The notes under the pieces: generated by a model | Told to the model about the DNA's origin: nothing | The model's database searches: none | What the model saw: only the letters and a program-made list of their open reading frames with translations | Translations under genes and position numbers: made by a program | Origin: Lascolabacillus massiliensis | GTDB lineage: Bacteria > Bacteroidota > Bacteroidia > Bacteroidales > Dysgonomonadaceae | Direction of reading: 5' to 3' | NCBI RefSeq assembly: GCF_001282625.1 | Contig: NZ_CTEJ01000002.1 | Coordinates: 1,180,501-1,244,500, forward strand | DNA length: 64,000 nt | In this document: positions 56,153 through 64,000 of the stretch, in pieces | Layout: the number at the start of each line of letters is the position of its first letter | Position numbering within the stretch: the stretch's first letter is position 1

Positions 56153-58327
56153 TTAATTCAATTCTATTACGATATTGTTCATTCGGATAGGTGAAACATA
56201 AGATTCTGCGTCTTCAGCAGTGAGAGATATTGTGTGATACTCTTTTTCTTGTAAATTATAACTACTTAAGTTGTTCTCAAAAATAGTCCATTCGTTTAGA
56301 GGAGTGATACTGTAAGATAACTCTTTTTCGTAACCGTTATAATATTTTACAATAAGTTGATTTTTTCCCTTGGTTAAAGGAAGCAGCACAATCTCTTCCT
56401 GATACTTTAATCGTTTTGGAGACAAGTGAGCAGTTATATATCTGCCATTTAGTATTATATATGCTCCATTGCCTGAGCCTAATCTCACAGCTATGGTTTG
56501 ATTGCGATCAGACTCTATTTCCTGCAGTAATATGAAACTTTGTCTGGGTGAAATCTTCTCCTGATACTTTTCTCCATATTTATAATCTATAACCTCCTTC
56601 CAAACGGTCTTTAGATCTTCTGAGAGTTGACCAACTGAAACAAAATCCAAACCCTCTTCTTCGAGATTTCCAAAAACTCCCTTGCCCGGTTTTCTGTATA
56701 GTTTGCCCCACATTACGGAGCCTTTTGGTGTAGTAATAGTTTTCTCTCCAGATGGCTTAAGGGTAACTATTTGACTTTCACCATCTATATTAAGTTTTAA
56801 GCTACGCCCAACTTCACTTTCTGTAAAACTTATTTTAGGGATAATACTTTTTCTTCCTGTTTTAAATGCCCAGTCGTAACCTGTCAGGCTCTTGTAGCCA
56901 GCATAGTAATTCAAACTTGAATGGCCAAAAACAGGCATACTATTACCAGGGATTAATTTCCCATCATTGACAATTATAGATGGATTAATAGTAAAACCGT
57001 CTACAAAGCTTATTTTAATTACAGGGAATTCAGCCTCCGATACAGCTTCAGTATCAATACCTCTATTGTTAATTCCCATGTCCGCATTAATTATCAATTT
57101 GTCTCCTTTTTGAGAGAAAAAAAGAGGTTGACCGGTTGACAACAGTTCCGCACTTTTTACTTTACCTTTGAAACCTGACAATTCTATCTTTGAATTGGCC
57201 GGCATTTTGCTTATAAAAGCGTAAATTTTATCATTATTATAAGTGATATCACCCCATTCAAAAGGAGTATGAAAAGGACTTGCTTCAGAACCATAAATTG
57301 CTTCACTGTTTTTACTTATCCAGTTTCCAACTCCAAGAAGCACATCTCTTTCAAATTCAACAATAGAACCATCGCCACGAGGACCTATATTGAGAAGATA
57401 GTTTCCACCTCTGCTTATCACTTTTATCAAACTAGATATTTTCTCTTCTCTCTTTTCTTGTAGATCTCCTCGAACCTGCCATGACCTGTATCCCCAAGTT
57501 TCGTTAAAAATTGAAGCTGCAGTTTGCCAGGGTATACCCATTTTATAATCAGGGTACTCATTATCAGCCATCACTGCGAAATCAACATAATCATTACCTA
57601 ACCTCCCGCTAATCATGCAGTCAGGCTGCAAACGGTTAACCAACTCATACAGACCTTTACTTTGCTCAGGTGTAAGAGATCCCATATCAAACCAAATTTC
57701 TGATATATCTCCATAATTGGTCATAATTTCCTCAACCTGTTTCATGTTGAATTCGTAATGCTCATCAGTTAGAGGATCCGCATTGTGACTCGAGATAGGA
57801 TAAGCGTGCGGATAATGCCAGTCGATCAGCGAATAATAGACCCCAAAGCCTATACCTCCTCTCCGGCAAGCATCGGCAAGTTCCTTCATTAAATCTCTAG
57901 AGTATGGTGTAGCATCAACAATATTAAATTCTGTATATCTTGAGTGATACATACAAAAACCATCGTGATGCTTTGAGGTAAAAATTATAGATTTCATCCC
58001 TGCTTGTTTAGCAAGGGATACAACACTATCGGGATTCCATTTCAAAGGATTGAATTCATTAGCCGTCTCTCCATACCAGTCACTGAATATTCCCGCGAAT
58101 GACTGTATCTGTTCGCTATAACCTCGTTCTACTGATTTTCCCTCATAAACGCCTCCATATACAGAATAGAGACCAAAATGAATAAACATTGAAAATTTCT
58201 GATCAATCCATTCCTGTGATGGCTTTATTTTCGGAGTAGTGACAGTTTTAGCCTTAACAGTCAGTGTAAATATACTTAAACAGAATAAAATTGTAAACTT
58301 CAGTTTTGGACTAATCTTCATTTTCAT
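56153..58327 (-). CDS. Alpha-L-fucosidase (GH29)
   Basis: The 724-residue secreted protein has a signal peptide (about residues 1-26). A GH29 TIM barrel follows, opening at about 35 with SQEWIDQKFSMFIHFGLYSVYGG. The nucleophile is D214 in IWFDMGS, and the conserved HHDGF stretch is near 120. A beta-sandwich follows the barrel at about 350-440, and an extra C-terminal region (about 445-724) contains a galactose-binding-like fold. The enzyme would release fucose from host or plant glycans. No SusCD pair or fuc genes are nearby. Confidence 0.9.
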   Translation of the reverse strand: MKMKISPKLKFTILFCLSIFTLTVKAKTVTTPKIKPSQEWIDQKFSMFIHFGLYSVYGGVYEGKSVERGYSEQIQSFAGIFSDWYGETANEFNPLKWNPDSVVSLAKQAGMKSIIFTSKHHDGFCMYHSRYTEFNIVDATPYSRDLMKELADACRRGGIGFGVYYSLIDWHYPHAYPISSHNADPLTDEHYEFNMKQVEEIMTNYGDISEIWFDMGSLTPEQSKGLYELVNRLQPDCMISGRLGNDYVDFAVMADNEYPDYKMGIPWQTAASIFNETWGYRSWQVRGDLQEKREEKISSLIKVISRGGNYLLNIGPRGDGSIVEFERDVLLGVGNWISKNSEAIYGSEASPFHTPFEWGDITYNNDKIYAFISKMPANSKIELSGFKGKVKSAELLSTGQPLFFSQKGDKLIINADMGINNRGIDTEAVSEAEFPVIKISFVDGFTINPSIIVNDGKLIPGNSMPVFGHSSLNYYAGYKSLTGYDWAFKTGRKSIIPKISFTESEVGRSLKLNIDGESQIVTLKPSGEKTITTPKGSVMWGKLYRKPGKGVFGNLEEEGLDFVSVGQLSEDLKTVWKEVIDYKYGEKYQEKISPRQSFILLQEIESDRNQTIAVRLGSGNGAYIILNGRYITAHLSPKRLKYQEEIVLLPLTKGKNQLIVKYYNGYEKELSYSITPLNEWTIFENNLSSYNLQEKEYHTISLTAEDAESYVSPIRMNNIVIELN

Positions 58328-58373
58328 TTGTCAATTGCACTTATTATAGAATTAATATTAAATGCAAATTTAA

Positions 58374-59327
58374 TTAAAAAGCCTGTACCACCTCGTCTAT
58401 CATGATATTTACAGAAGTGATACCACTTCCTGCAAGATACCAAACCTCGGGGTTCAGATAATATATTCTATCATTCTTTGCAGCTTTCGTCTCTTTTATC
58501 AGCAAGTTCTCAATTTCCTCCTTATTTGTTGTATTATTTTCTACAACTCTGCTTCTGTCAATAATGAAAATAATATCTGGATCTGCTTTTTGAATAAACT
58601 CACTGGATACAGGATTACCATGCCTGTGTACACTTAATCCCTCAGCTGCTTCGGCGACTCCAAGGACATCGTGAATGAGACCAAATCGTGAGCCGCTACC
58701 ATATGCACTGAATCGTCCGCGATTATGCAACAGGATTAAAGCTCTGTCGTCGGAAGCTGTTGTTATTTTCTTTGCTTCTTCAACCTTTTTCCTGATATCA
58801 CTTTTTGCTTTCTCAACCTCATCCTTTTTATTGAAGATAAGTGCCAGGTTATCAAGATTCTTTTCAAAAACTGCCATAAAGTTATCTGAATCTACAGTTT
58901 CTGGATACAAAACAGGTGCAATTGAGGATAGTTGATCATAAAAATCCAGTAGACGCTGACTCATAATAATCAGATCAGGCTGAACTTCATTTATTTTTTC
59001 TAGATTGACTTCGGTTAAGCTCCCAACATCTACTACCGATTGATCATCTTTGAATTTACTAAGATGGGCAGGAATAGAGCTTTTTGGTATTGCAACAGGT
59101 TTAATACCCATATAATCGAGATTCTCAAGTACAGAGAAATCGAGTGCCACCACCCTTTGAGGGTTACTATTAACTACGGTTGTACCTAATGCATGAGTGA
59201 TTTCTATTTTCTCTCCATTGGTATTATCATCCGTATCTCCTTTTTGACTGCCTACTGTGCAACCTGTCTGGATTAACCCAATGATTAATAATGAAGTTAA
59301 TCCGATATAAAATATATTTTTTTTCAT
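58374..59327 (-). CDS. Iron-chelate ABC transporter substrate-binding lipoprotein (CeuE/FatB-like)
   Basis: The 317-residue protein has a lipobox with the cysteine at C23 (IQTGC) and a class III periplasmic-binding fold. It includes VVALDFSVLENLDYMG and PDLIIMSQRLLDFYDQL, the usual hallmarks of siderophore binders. It closes a four-gene operon with an ATPase and two permeases. The ligand, either a ferric siderophore or another iron complex, is not evident. In a Gram-negative cell an outer-membrane TonB receptor is needed, and none is encoded in this window. Confidence 0.9.
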   Translation of the reverse strand: MKKNIFYIGLTSLLIIGLIQTGCTVGSQKGDTDDNTNGEKIEITHALGTTVVNSNPQRVVALDFSVLENLDYMGIKPVAIPKSSIPAHLSKFKDDQSVVDVGSLTEVNLEKINEVQPDLIIMSQRLLDFYDQLSSIAPVLYPETVDSDNFMAVFEKNLDNLALIFNKKDEVEKAKSDIRKKVEEAKKITTASDDRALILLHNRGRFSAYGSGSRFGLIHDVLGVAEAAEGLSVHRHGNPVSSEFIQKADPDIIFIIDRSRVVENNTTNKEEIENLLIKETKAAKNDRIYYLNPEVWYLAGSGITSVNIMIDEVVQAF

Positions 59328-59339
59328 ACTGTTTAAATA

Positions 59340-60095
59340 TTAATAATAGTTACAGATTCTTTTACTTTCAAACTCACAGATTTTTATGTTAATATCAAAA
59401 ATATCTCTCAGGACATCTTCTCTGATTATATTCTCTGTAGTGTCGTGATAAATAATTTTACCCTCTTTCAGTGCAACAATGTAATCAGAGTAGTGAGAGG
59501 CAAAATTTATATCATGCAATACTATGATTATTGTTTTACCAAGCTCATCTGCAAGCTTACGCATTATTTTCATAGTCTGCACCGAATGCTTCATATCAAG
59601 ATTATTAAGAGGTTCGTCCAGCAAAATATACTCTGTATCCTGAGCAACAACCATAGCCATGTAGGCTCGCTGTTTCTGACCTCCACTCAGTTCATCAATA
59701 TATGAATTCTCTATATCCTTAAGATTGAGAAAATCTATGGCCCTGTCAACCATCAGAATATCCTCTTTATTAAGTTTTTCCTGTGAATAAGGAAATCTTC
59801 CGAACGAAACAAGCTCACGAACAGTTAGTTTTAGTCTCACATGATTCGACTGCTTTAGTATAGAGAGTCGTTGAGCCAGCACCTTACTTTTGTATTCGGT
59901 TACATTCTTTTCATCTACTAAGACTACGCCTCCATCTTGTGACAGTAGACGGCTTATTACAGATAATAAAGTACTCTTGCCTGCACCATTACCTCCAATT
60001 AGTGAAGTAATTTTTCCTTTGTTAAATTGCAGACCCACCTTATCGAGTACAACTTTATCACCATATTGTTTTGTGATTTCCTGAACTTCAATCAT
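59340..60095 (-). CDS. Iron-chelate ABC transporter ATPase (CeuD/FepC-like)
   Basis: The 251-residue ATPase has the Walker A GGNGAGKST (near residues 34-42), the signature LSGGQKQRAY and the Walker B YILLDEPLNNLD, followed by the H-loop in IVLHDINFA. It energises import through the two permeases encoded just upstream. Its start overlaps the end of the preceding permease gene by four bases, and the binding-protein gene starts 12 bases after its stop. All residues needed for hydrolysis are present. Confidence 0.93.
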   Translation of the reverse strand: MIEVQEITKQYGDKVVLDKVGLQFNKGKITSLIGGNGAGKSTLLSVISRLLSQDGGVVLVDEKNVTEYKSKVLAQRLSILKQSNHVRLKLTVRELVSFGRFPYSQEKLNKEDILMVDRAIDFLNLKDIENSYIDELSGGQKQRAYMAMVVAQDTEYILLDEPLNNLDMKHSVQTMKIMRKLADELGKTIIIVLHDINFASHYSDYIVALKEGKIIYHDTTENIIREDVLRDIFDINIKICEFESKRICNYY

Positions 60096-61051
60096 AATTT
60101 TTTAACTCTTAAAAGTAAGTACATAAAATAGAATCCTCCTACAATGTTTATTATTGCACTTATTGGAACAGATAAGTTGAATACCCTTTCCATAATAAAC
60201 TGCCCTAAAAGCAATGAAATTGCAGATACTAAAAAACAAGCTATAATTATGACACTATGCTTGTAGGTCTTAAACAGCTCATATGTTAAGTTTGTTACCA
60301 GCAGCCCTAAAAAAGTAATTGGTCCCACCAAAGCAGTGGAGACAGAAACTAATATTGCAATAAAAACAAGAAAAAACTTTACTACTCTATTATAGTTTAG
60401 TCCTAAATTAATAGCCTGATCTCTTCCCAATGCCAGTACATCAAGGTACTTTGACATCCTGAATCCAATAAAAAGAATTATGACCATTATCGTTAATGAT
60501 GGCCAAAGCAGACCATTGTTTATCTTATTGAATGTAGCAAACATCTTCCCCTGAATTATAAAAAAATCATTTGGGTCAATGAGCAACTGCATGAATGAGC
60601 TTAAACTTGAAAAGAGTGTTCCAAGTATTATTCCTACCAGTAAGAGAAGGTAAAGATTATCTTTTCCCTTTTTATAAATCATCAAATAGAGCAAAAAAGA
60701 AAAGATTATCATTCCGCTTACTGAAATGGCGAAGTTGCTGAAATGGCTCAGGACTTTAAATGTCTGATCACCATAAACAAATACAATAATAGTCTGAATT
60801 AGAAGATATAACGATTCAAAGCCCATTATTGAGGGAGTTAGAATCCTGTTGTTTGTTAGAGTTTGAAAAGTGACTGATGAAAATGCAACACATCCGGCAA
60901 CTACAATTATTGCAACCACCTTAATTCCCCTGAAACGGATGGCAAACTCCCAACTGTTTCCCATTTTGTAGAACAGAAAAAGCAGTGCACTTCCAATCAG
61001 TAATATCAGTGCAATTATAAGGTTTCTTCTTATAACTAACGCCTTTTCCAT
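60092..61051 (-). CDS. Iron-chelate ABC transporter permease (CeuC-like)
   Basis: The 319-residue permease has about eight to ten membrane helices and the FecCD family signature. The conserved cytoplasmic coupling helix contains ALGRDQAINLGLNYNR. The PITFLGLLVTNLTYEL region follows. It pairs with the permease at 61036, overlapping it by 16 bases. The operon reading direction is leftward from the promoter at 62066. It has no odd features. Confidence 0.92.
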   Translation of the reverse strand: MEKALVIRRNLIIALILLIGSALLFLFYKMGNSWEFAIRFRGIKVVAIIVVAGCVAFSSVTFQTLTNNRILTPSIMGFESLYLLIQTIIVFVYGDQTFKVLSHFSNFAISVSGMIIFSFLLYLMIYKKGKDNLYLLLLVGIILGTLFSSLSSFMQLLIDPNDFFIIQGKMFATFNKINNGLLWPSLTIMVIILFIGFRMSKYLDVLALGRDQAINLGLNYNRVVKFFLVFIAILVSVSTALVGPITFLGLLVTNLTYELFKTYKHSVIIIACFLVSAISLLLGQFIMERVFNLSVPISAIINIVGGFYFMYLLLRVKKL

Positions 61052-61977
61052 AATAAAAATAGAAAAATAATTGCACCAAAAATACTGACGGTAACCCCTA
61101 TCGGTACCTCATACGGATATATTATTATCCTGCCGAAAACATCACAAATCAATAGGAAAATTGCTCCGGTTAATGCTACCAGGGGTAATGTTTTCTTAAG
61201 ATTATCTCCAAATATTAAACTGACTACATTTGGTATTATCAGCCCTAGAAATGGAATGGCACCTGCAGTGATAACAACTGAACTGACTGTCAGTGAAACA
61301 CAGAACAGACCAATATTCATTATTGAGTTGTAGTTAAGTCCCAGGTTCTTTGAAAACTCCTCACCCATTCCTATAACAGTAAATTTATTAGCATAAAGAT
61401 AGGTAATGACAATTGCAGGTAAAGAGAGATAGATCAGCTCATAGCGTCCCTGTAATATACCTGAGAAATCGCCCATCATCCATGCATTAGAGTCTTGAAC
61501 TATATTCAATCGTACAGCAAGAAATGTGGATATGGAGCCAATAATACCACCGAACATAAGTCCAACTAACGGAACAAATATTACATTCCTATGCTTTATC
61601 TTCCGTACTATTGCCAGAAAAACTATACTTGCAAGAAATGTAAACAAAAAGGCTGATAACAGTTTTAATGCCATACCAGCGGCAGAAGTATAAATAAAGA
61701 AAATCAGAAGCCCCATTTTTGCAGCTTCCAGTGTACCTGCAGTTGTGGGAGATACAAATTTGTTTTGTGTCATCTGTTGCATTATAACACCGGAAACACT
61801 CATTCCAACTCCAGCTAATATTAGTGCAGCAGTTCTTGGAATCCTGCTTATTGAAATCAGAGATATTTTCTCAACATCCCAATTGATTATGTCAGCAACA
61901 GTAATATCTGCTACTCCCACGAATAGTGAGAAAACAGCTAATATCAATAATATAATCGTTGGTACAACTACTCTCAA
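61036..61977 (-). CDS. Iron-chelate ABC transporter permease (CeuB-like)
   Basis: The 313-residue FecCD permease opens the operon. Its signature region RTAALILAGVGMSVSGVIMQ and the coupling stretch GEEFSKNLGLNY are intact, and the family block AIPFLGLIIPNVV is present. It has about eight or more membrane segments. The gene begins 89 bases after the likely promoter -7 element, and a small leader hairpin sits in between. Together with the neighbours it forms a complete CeuBCDE-type importer without a receptor. Confidence 0.93.
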   Translation of the reverse strand: MRVVVPTIILLILAVFSLFVGVADITVADIINWDVEKISLISISRIPRTAALILAGVGMSVSGVIMQQMTQNKFVSPTTAGTLEAAKMGLLIFFIYTSAAGMALKLLSAFLFTFLASIVFLAIVRKIKHRNVIFVPLVGLMFGGIIGSISTFLAVRLNIVQDSNAWMMGDFSGILQGRYELIYLSLPAIVITYLYANKFTVIGMGEEFSKNLGLNYNSIMNIGLFCVSLTVSSVVITAGAIPFLGLIIPNVVSLIFGDNLKKTLPLVALTGAIFLLICDVFGRIIIYPYEVPIGVTVSIFGAIIFLFLLWKRR

Positions 61978-62005
61978 ACAATCAACTTATTAATAAGAAA
62001 CTAAA

Positions 62006-62030
62006 GACCGATAAGCATGTTTTACCGGTC
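62006..62030 (-). other. Leader hairpin of the iron-chelate ABC operon
   Basis: The segment pairs GACCG with CGGTC and, after one mismatch, TAA with TTA. It lies 29 bases before the first ATG. It is not followed by a T-run, so it is a leader structure rather than a terminator. Confidence 0.45.
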
Positions 62031-62065
62031 TCAACTCTATATATTTAAATAACATATTATTGAAA

Positions 62066-62096
62066 CAAAGGTAGTAATCACTGTATTAAGCTTCAA
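62066..62096 (-). promoter_or_regulatory. Promoter of the iron-chelate ABC operon
   Basis: On the minus strand TTG (62096-62094), a 20-base spacer and TACCTTTG (62073-62066) fit the Bacteroidota consensus. No operator was recognised. Confidence 0.5.
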
Positions 62097-62189
62097 TAGC
62101 AATAACTAAGTAGAAAAATGTTGTTTTAGCTATGAAACTAATTATAAATAGGCACATTTGTATACTATTGCCGGTTCTGATAAGAAATT

Positions 62190-63395
62190 CTATTGGACTG
62201 AAATAATCCTTTCCACAGCTTCAACTGTTTTTTCAAGACTATTGAAAGCTGTTAAACGGAAATAACCCTGACCTTTTGAGCCAAATCCAACACCTGGAGT
62301 ACCAACTATATGGCATTTATTTAGGAGGTGATCAAAAAATTCCCAGGAATCAAGGCCATTTGGACATTTCATCCACACATATGGAGAGTTTTCACCACCG
62401 AAGACTCTCCATCCTTTATTTATCAATCCTTGACGAATAATGTTGGCATTGTTCATGTAGTAAGCCACCATTTCTTTAACTTCTCTCTGACCTTCTGTAG
62501 TATAGATTGCTTCTGCTGCTCGCTGCACAATGTATGGAGTACCATTAAATTTGGTAGACTGCCTGCGGTTCCACAATTTATTTATATTGATCTCTGTTCC
62601 ATTTGCCAGTTTTGTTTTAAGCGACATGGGAACTACTGTGTAACTACAGCGAAGACCAGTAAACCCTGCATTTTTTGAAAAAGATCGGAATTCTATTGCA
62701 CACCGTTCGGCATTTTCTATCTCATATATTGATTTAGGCACATTTTCATCCTGAATATAAGCCTCATATGCTGAATCAAAAAGTATTAGGCTGTTGTTCT
62801 CCAACGCCCAGTCTACCCACCTTTTTAGCTCAGACTTAGTCATTACAGTTCCAGTTGGATTATTGGGATAACAGAGGTATACAACATCAACATGCTCTTT
62901 GGGTAATTGAGGGAGAAAGCCATTATCTTCTTCACATTCCAGTAATAAAATCTTATTAGATTTCCCAATTCTCATTATAGTTGTATCCAGGTACACAGGA
63001 TATACAGGATCAGTTATAGCAACCACATTCTCTTCTCCTAAAATATCTCCTATATTACCTGTATCACTTTTAGATCCATCACTTATAAACACCTCATCAT
63101 TTGCAATTTCTATTCCTTTTTGCAGATAATCAATCTCTACGATTTTATCCCTCAAAAAGCTATAACCTTGCTCCGGACCATACCCCCTGAATGTTTCCCT
63201 ACTTCCCATCTCATCTGCAGAAGTATGAATAGCTTTAATTACTGAAGGGGGCAAGGGCAAGGTTACATCTCCTATACCAAGACGTATCAGATCGGCTCCC
63301 GGATTAGTGGTTTTGTATTTTTCCACTTTTTCTGCTATCGTGCTAAAAAGATAGCTCTCTTTAAGAAATAAATAGTTTTCGTTTACTTTAAACAT
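62190..63395 (-). CDS. dapL: LL-diaminopimelate aminotransferase
   Basis: The 401-residue PLP enzyme forms LL-diaminopimelate directly from tetrahydrodipicolinate, bypassing the DapD/DapC/DapE route. The PLP lysine is K241 in FRSFSKNAGFTGLRC. RLGIGDVTLPLP (38-49), GYGPEQGY and YPNNPTGT are family marks. It overlaps the dapF stop by one base (TGATG), so the two are translationally coupled. The order dapF-dapL is common in Bacteroidota. Confidence 0.96.
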   Translation of the reverse strand: MFKVNENYLFLKESYLFSTIAEKVEKYKTTNPGADLIRLGIGDVTLPLPPSVIKAIHTSADEMGSRETFRGYGPEQGYSFLRDKIVEIDYLQKGIEIANDEVFISDGSKSDTGNIGDILGEENVVAITDPVYPVYLDTTIMRIGKSNKILLLECEEDNGFLPQLPKEHVDVVYLCYPNNPTGTVMTKSELKRWVDWALENNSLILFDSAYEAYIQDENVPKSIYEIENAERCAIEFRSFSKNAGFTGLRCSYTVVPMSLKTKLANGTEININKLWNRRQSTKFNGTPYIVQRAAEAIYTTEGQREVKEMVAYYMNNANIIRQGLINKGWRVFGGENSPYVWMKCPNGLDSWEFFDHLLNKCHIVGTPGVGFGSKGQGYFRLTAFNSLEKTVEAVERIISVQ

Positions 63396-64000
63396 CAGAT
63401 CTCTCCTTTATATACAAAATGAGCATCACCGGTAAGATAAACTTCTTTTGATGCCTTATCCCATAACACTTCAAGTTGCCCACCTCTCATATTTACTTTT
63501 GCTTTGGATTTACATTTTCCTATAATGTTACCTGCCACAACTGCAGCACAAGCACCACTTCCACATGCAAAGGTTTCGCCACTTCCTCTTTCCCAAACTC
63601 TCATTTTTATATGTTTTGAATCAACTACTTCAACAAATTCAACATTTGTTCGATCGGGAAATAGATTTAGATGTTCAATCTTTGGTCCGATTTTCTCTAT
63701 TTCTAAGGATTCAATATTATGTAAAAATATTACCGCATGTGGATTACCCATCGAAACAAATGTAATTCGATATTTCTGCTCATCGAACTGGATCGGATAA
63801 TCAATCATTTCATTTAGAGCTAACTGAAAATATCCTTTAGCTCCGGCATCTTTTGCTGAAAGAATTGCTTTACCCATATTAACCTGAATCAGTTCTACTT
63901 TATTTGTAGAATTATTAATCTTAAGTGATAGATGCTTTATGCCCGACTTTGTACTTAGACTAATCTCATTTTTACTAGTCATACCTCTTTCATACAGATA
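63395..64000 (-). CDS. dapF: Diaminopimelate epimerase (partial, cut by the right window edge)
   Basis: About 200 C-terminal residues are visible. The second catalytic cysteine lies in ETFACGSGACAAVVAG, and SMGNPHAVIF supplies the substrate-binding asparagine and histidine. The six codons before the ATG at 63982 are open and read YLYERG, a normal continuation of the N-terminal domain. The true start therefore lies beyond position 64000, and the first cysteine is outside the window. The enzyme converts LL- to meso-diaminopimelate for peptidoglycan and lysine. Confidence 0.92.
   Translation of the reverse strand, partial: YLYERGMTSKNEISLSTKSGIKHLSLKINNSTNKVELIQVNMGKAILSAKDAGAKGYFQLALNEMIDYPIQFDEQKYRITFVSMGNPHAVIFLHNIESLEIEKIGPKIEHLNLFPDRTNVEFVEVVDSKHIKMRVWERGSGETFACGSGACAAVVAGNIIGKCKSKAKVNMRGGQLEVLWDKASKEVYLTGDAHFVYKGEI

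Noticed and set aside
63395..63982. dapF as a complete 195-residue gene
   Set aside because: The frame is open to the window edge, reads as normal DapF sequence upstream of that ATG, and the first catalytic cysteine is missing from the short version.

Overview
The window is AT-rich, densely coded chromosomal DNA from a member of the Bacteroidota, most likely the order Bacteroidales. The lineage signs are serine palmitoyltransferase (sphingolipid synthesis), a type IX secretion sorting-domain remnant, FeoA-FeoB fusion, the long form of IspG, LL-diaminopimelate aminotransferase, many lipoproteins with short lipoboxes, TAnnTTTG-type -7 promoter elements and tRNA genes without encoded CCA. A low-GC Dysgonomonadaceae-like bacterium fits, but this is a guess from gene content. 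No phage, insertion sequence, CRISPR array or rRNA was seen.

Layout: 1-11.4 kb holds housekeeping and envelope genes (nicotinamidase, a HipA-like kinase/DUF3037 pair, an exported murein-peptide processing pair, a lipoprotein-type isoaspartyl methyltransferase, guaB, serine palmitoyltransferase, ferritin, a TraB/GumN protein, rlmD). 11.4-13.3 kb is a decaying patch: a T9SS protein remnant and a lipoprotein gene interrupted by an in-frame TGA. 13.5-28 kb carries a GH2 enzyme, two unrelated fumarases, feoAB with its small partner, an acyl-CoA ligase, a DUF1080 lipoprotein, tRNA-Arg, flavodoxin, a membrane AraC-type regulator and TrhO.

28.2-45.0 kb is the most interesting part: a divergent hexuronate regulon around a LacI-type regulator. 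The leftward operon reads uxaC, SDR-type uxuB, a PfkB kinase, gnd, a LarA-superfamily enzyme, an exported Gfo/Idh/MocA oxidoreductase and a tandem-DUF1080 lipoprotein. The rightward operon reads kduI, kduD, a DUF4861 lipoprotein, kdgK, eda and a hexuronate-type MFS transporter. A shared palindrome (TGTGTACGTACACA) overlaps the -7 elements of both operons. The leftward genes spell out a complete hypothetical route: glucuronate to fructuronate to mannonate, C2-epimerisation to gluconate by the nickel-pincer (LarA) enzyme, phosphorylation, and oxidative decarboxylation by Gnd to ribulose 5-phosphate. This would bypass mannonate dehydratase, which is absent from the window. The rightward genes form the classical KDG/KDPG route for unsaturated uronates.

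45-64 kb returns to mixed metabolism: tRNA-Met(CAT), a 2-hydroxyacid dehydrogenase, an aspartate dehydrogenase-like gene, ispG, a VOC protein, an MBL-fold protein, an aquaporin, fabI, a Sua5/YrdC protein, an S41 protease, dus, an ArsC/Spx-like protein, a GH29 fucosidase, a four-gene iron-chelate ABC importer, dapL, and dapF running off the right edge.
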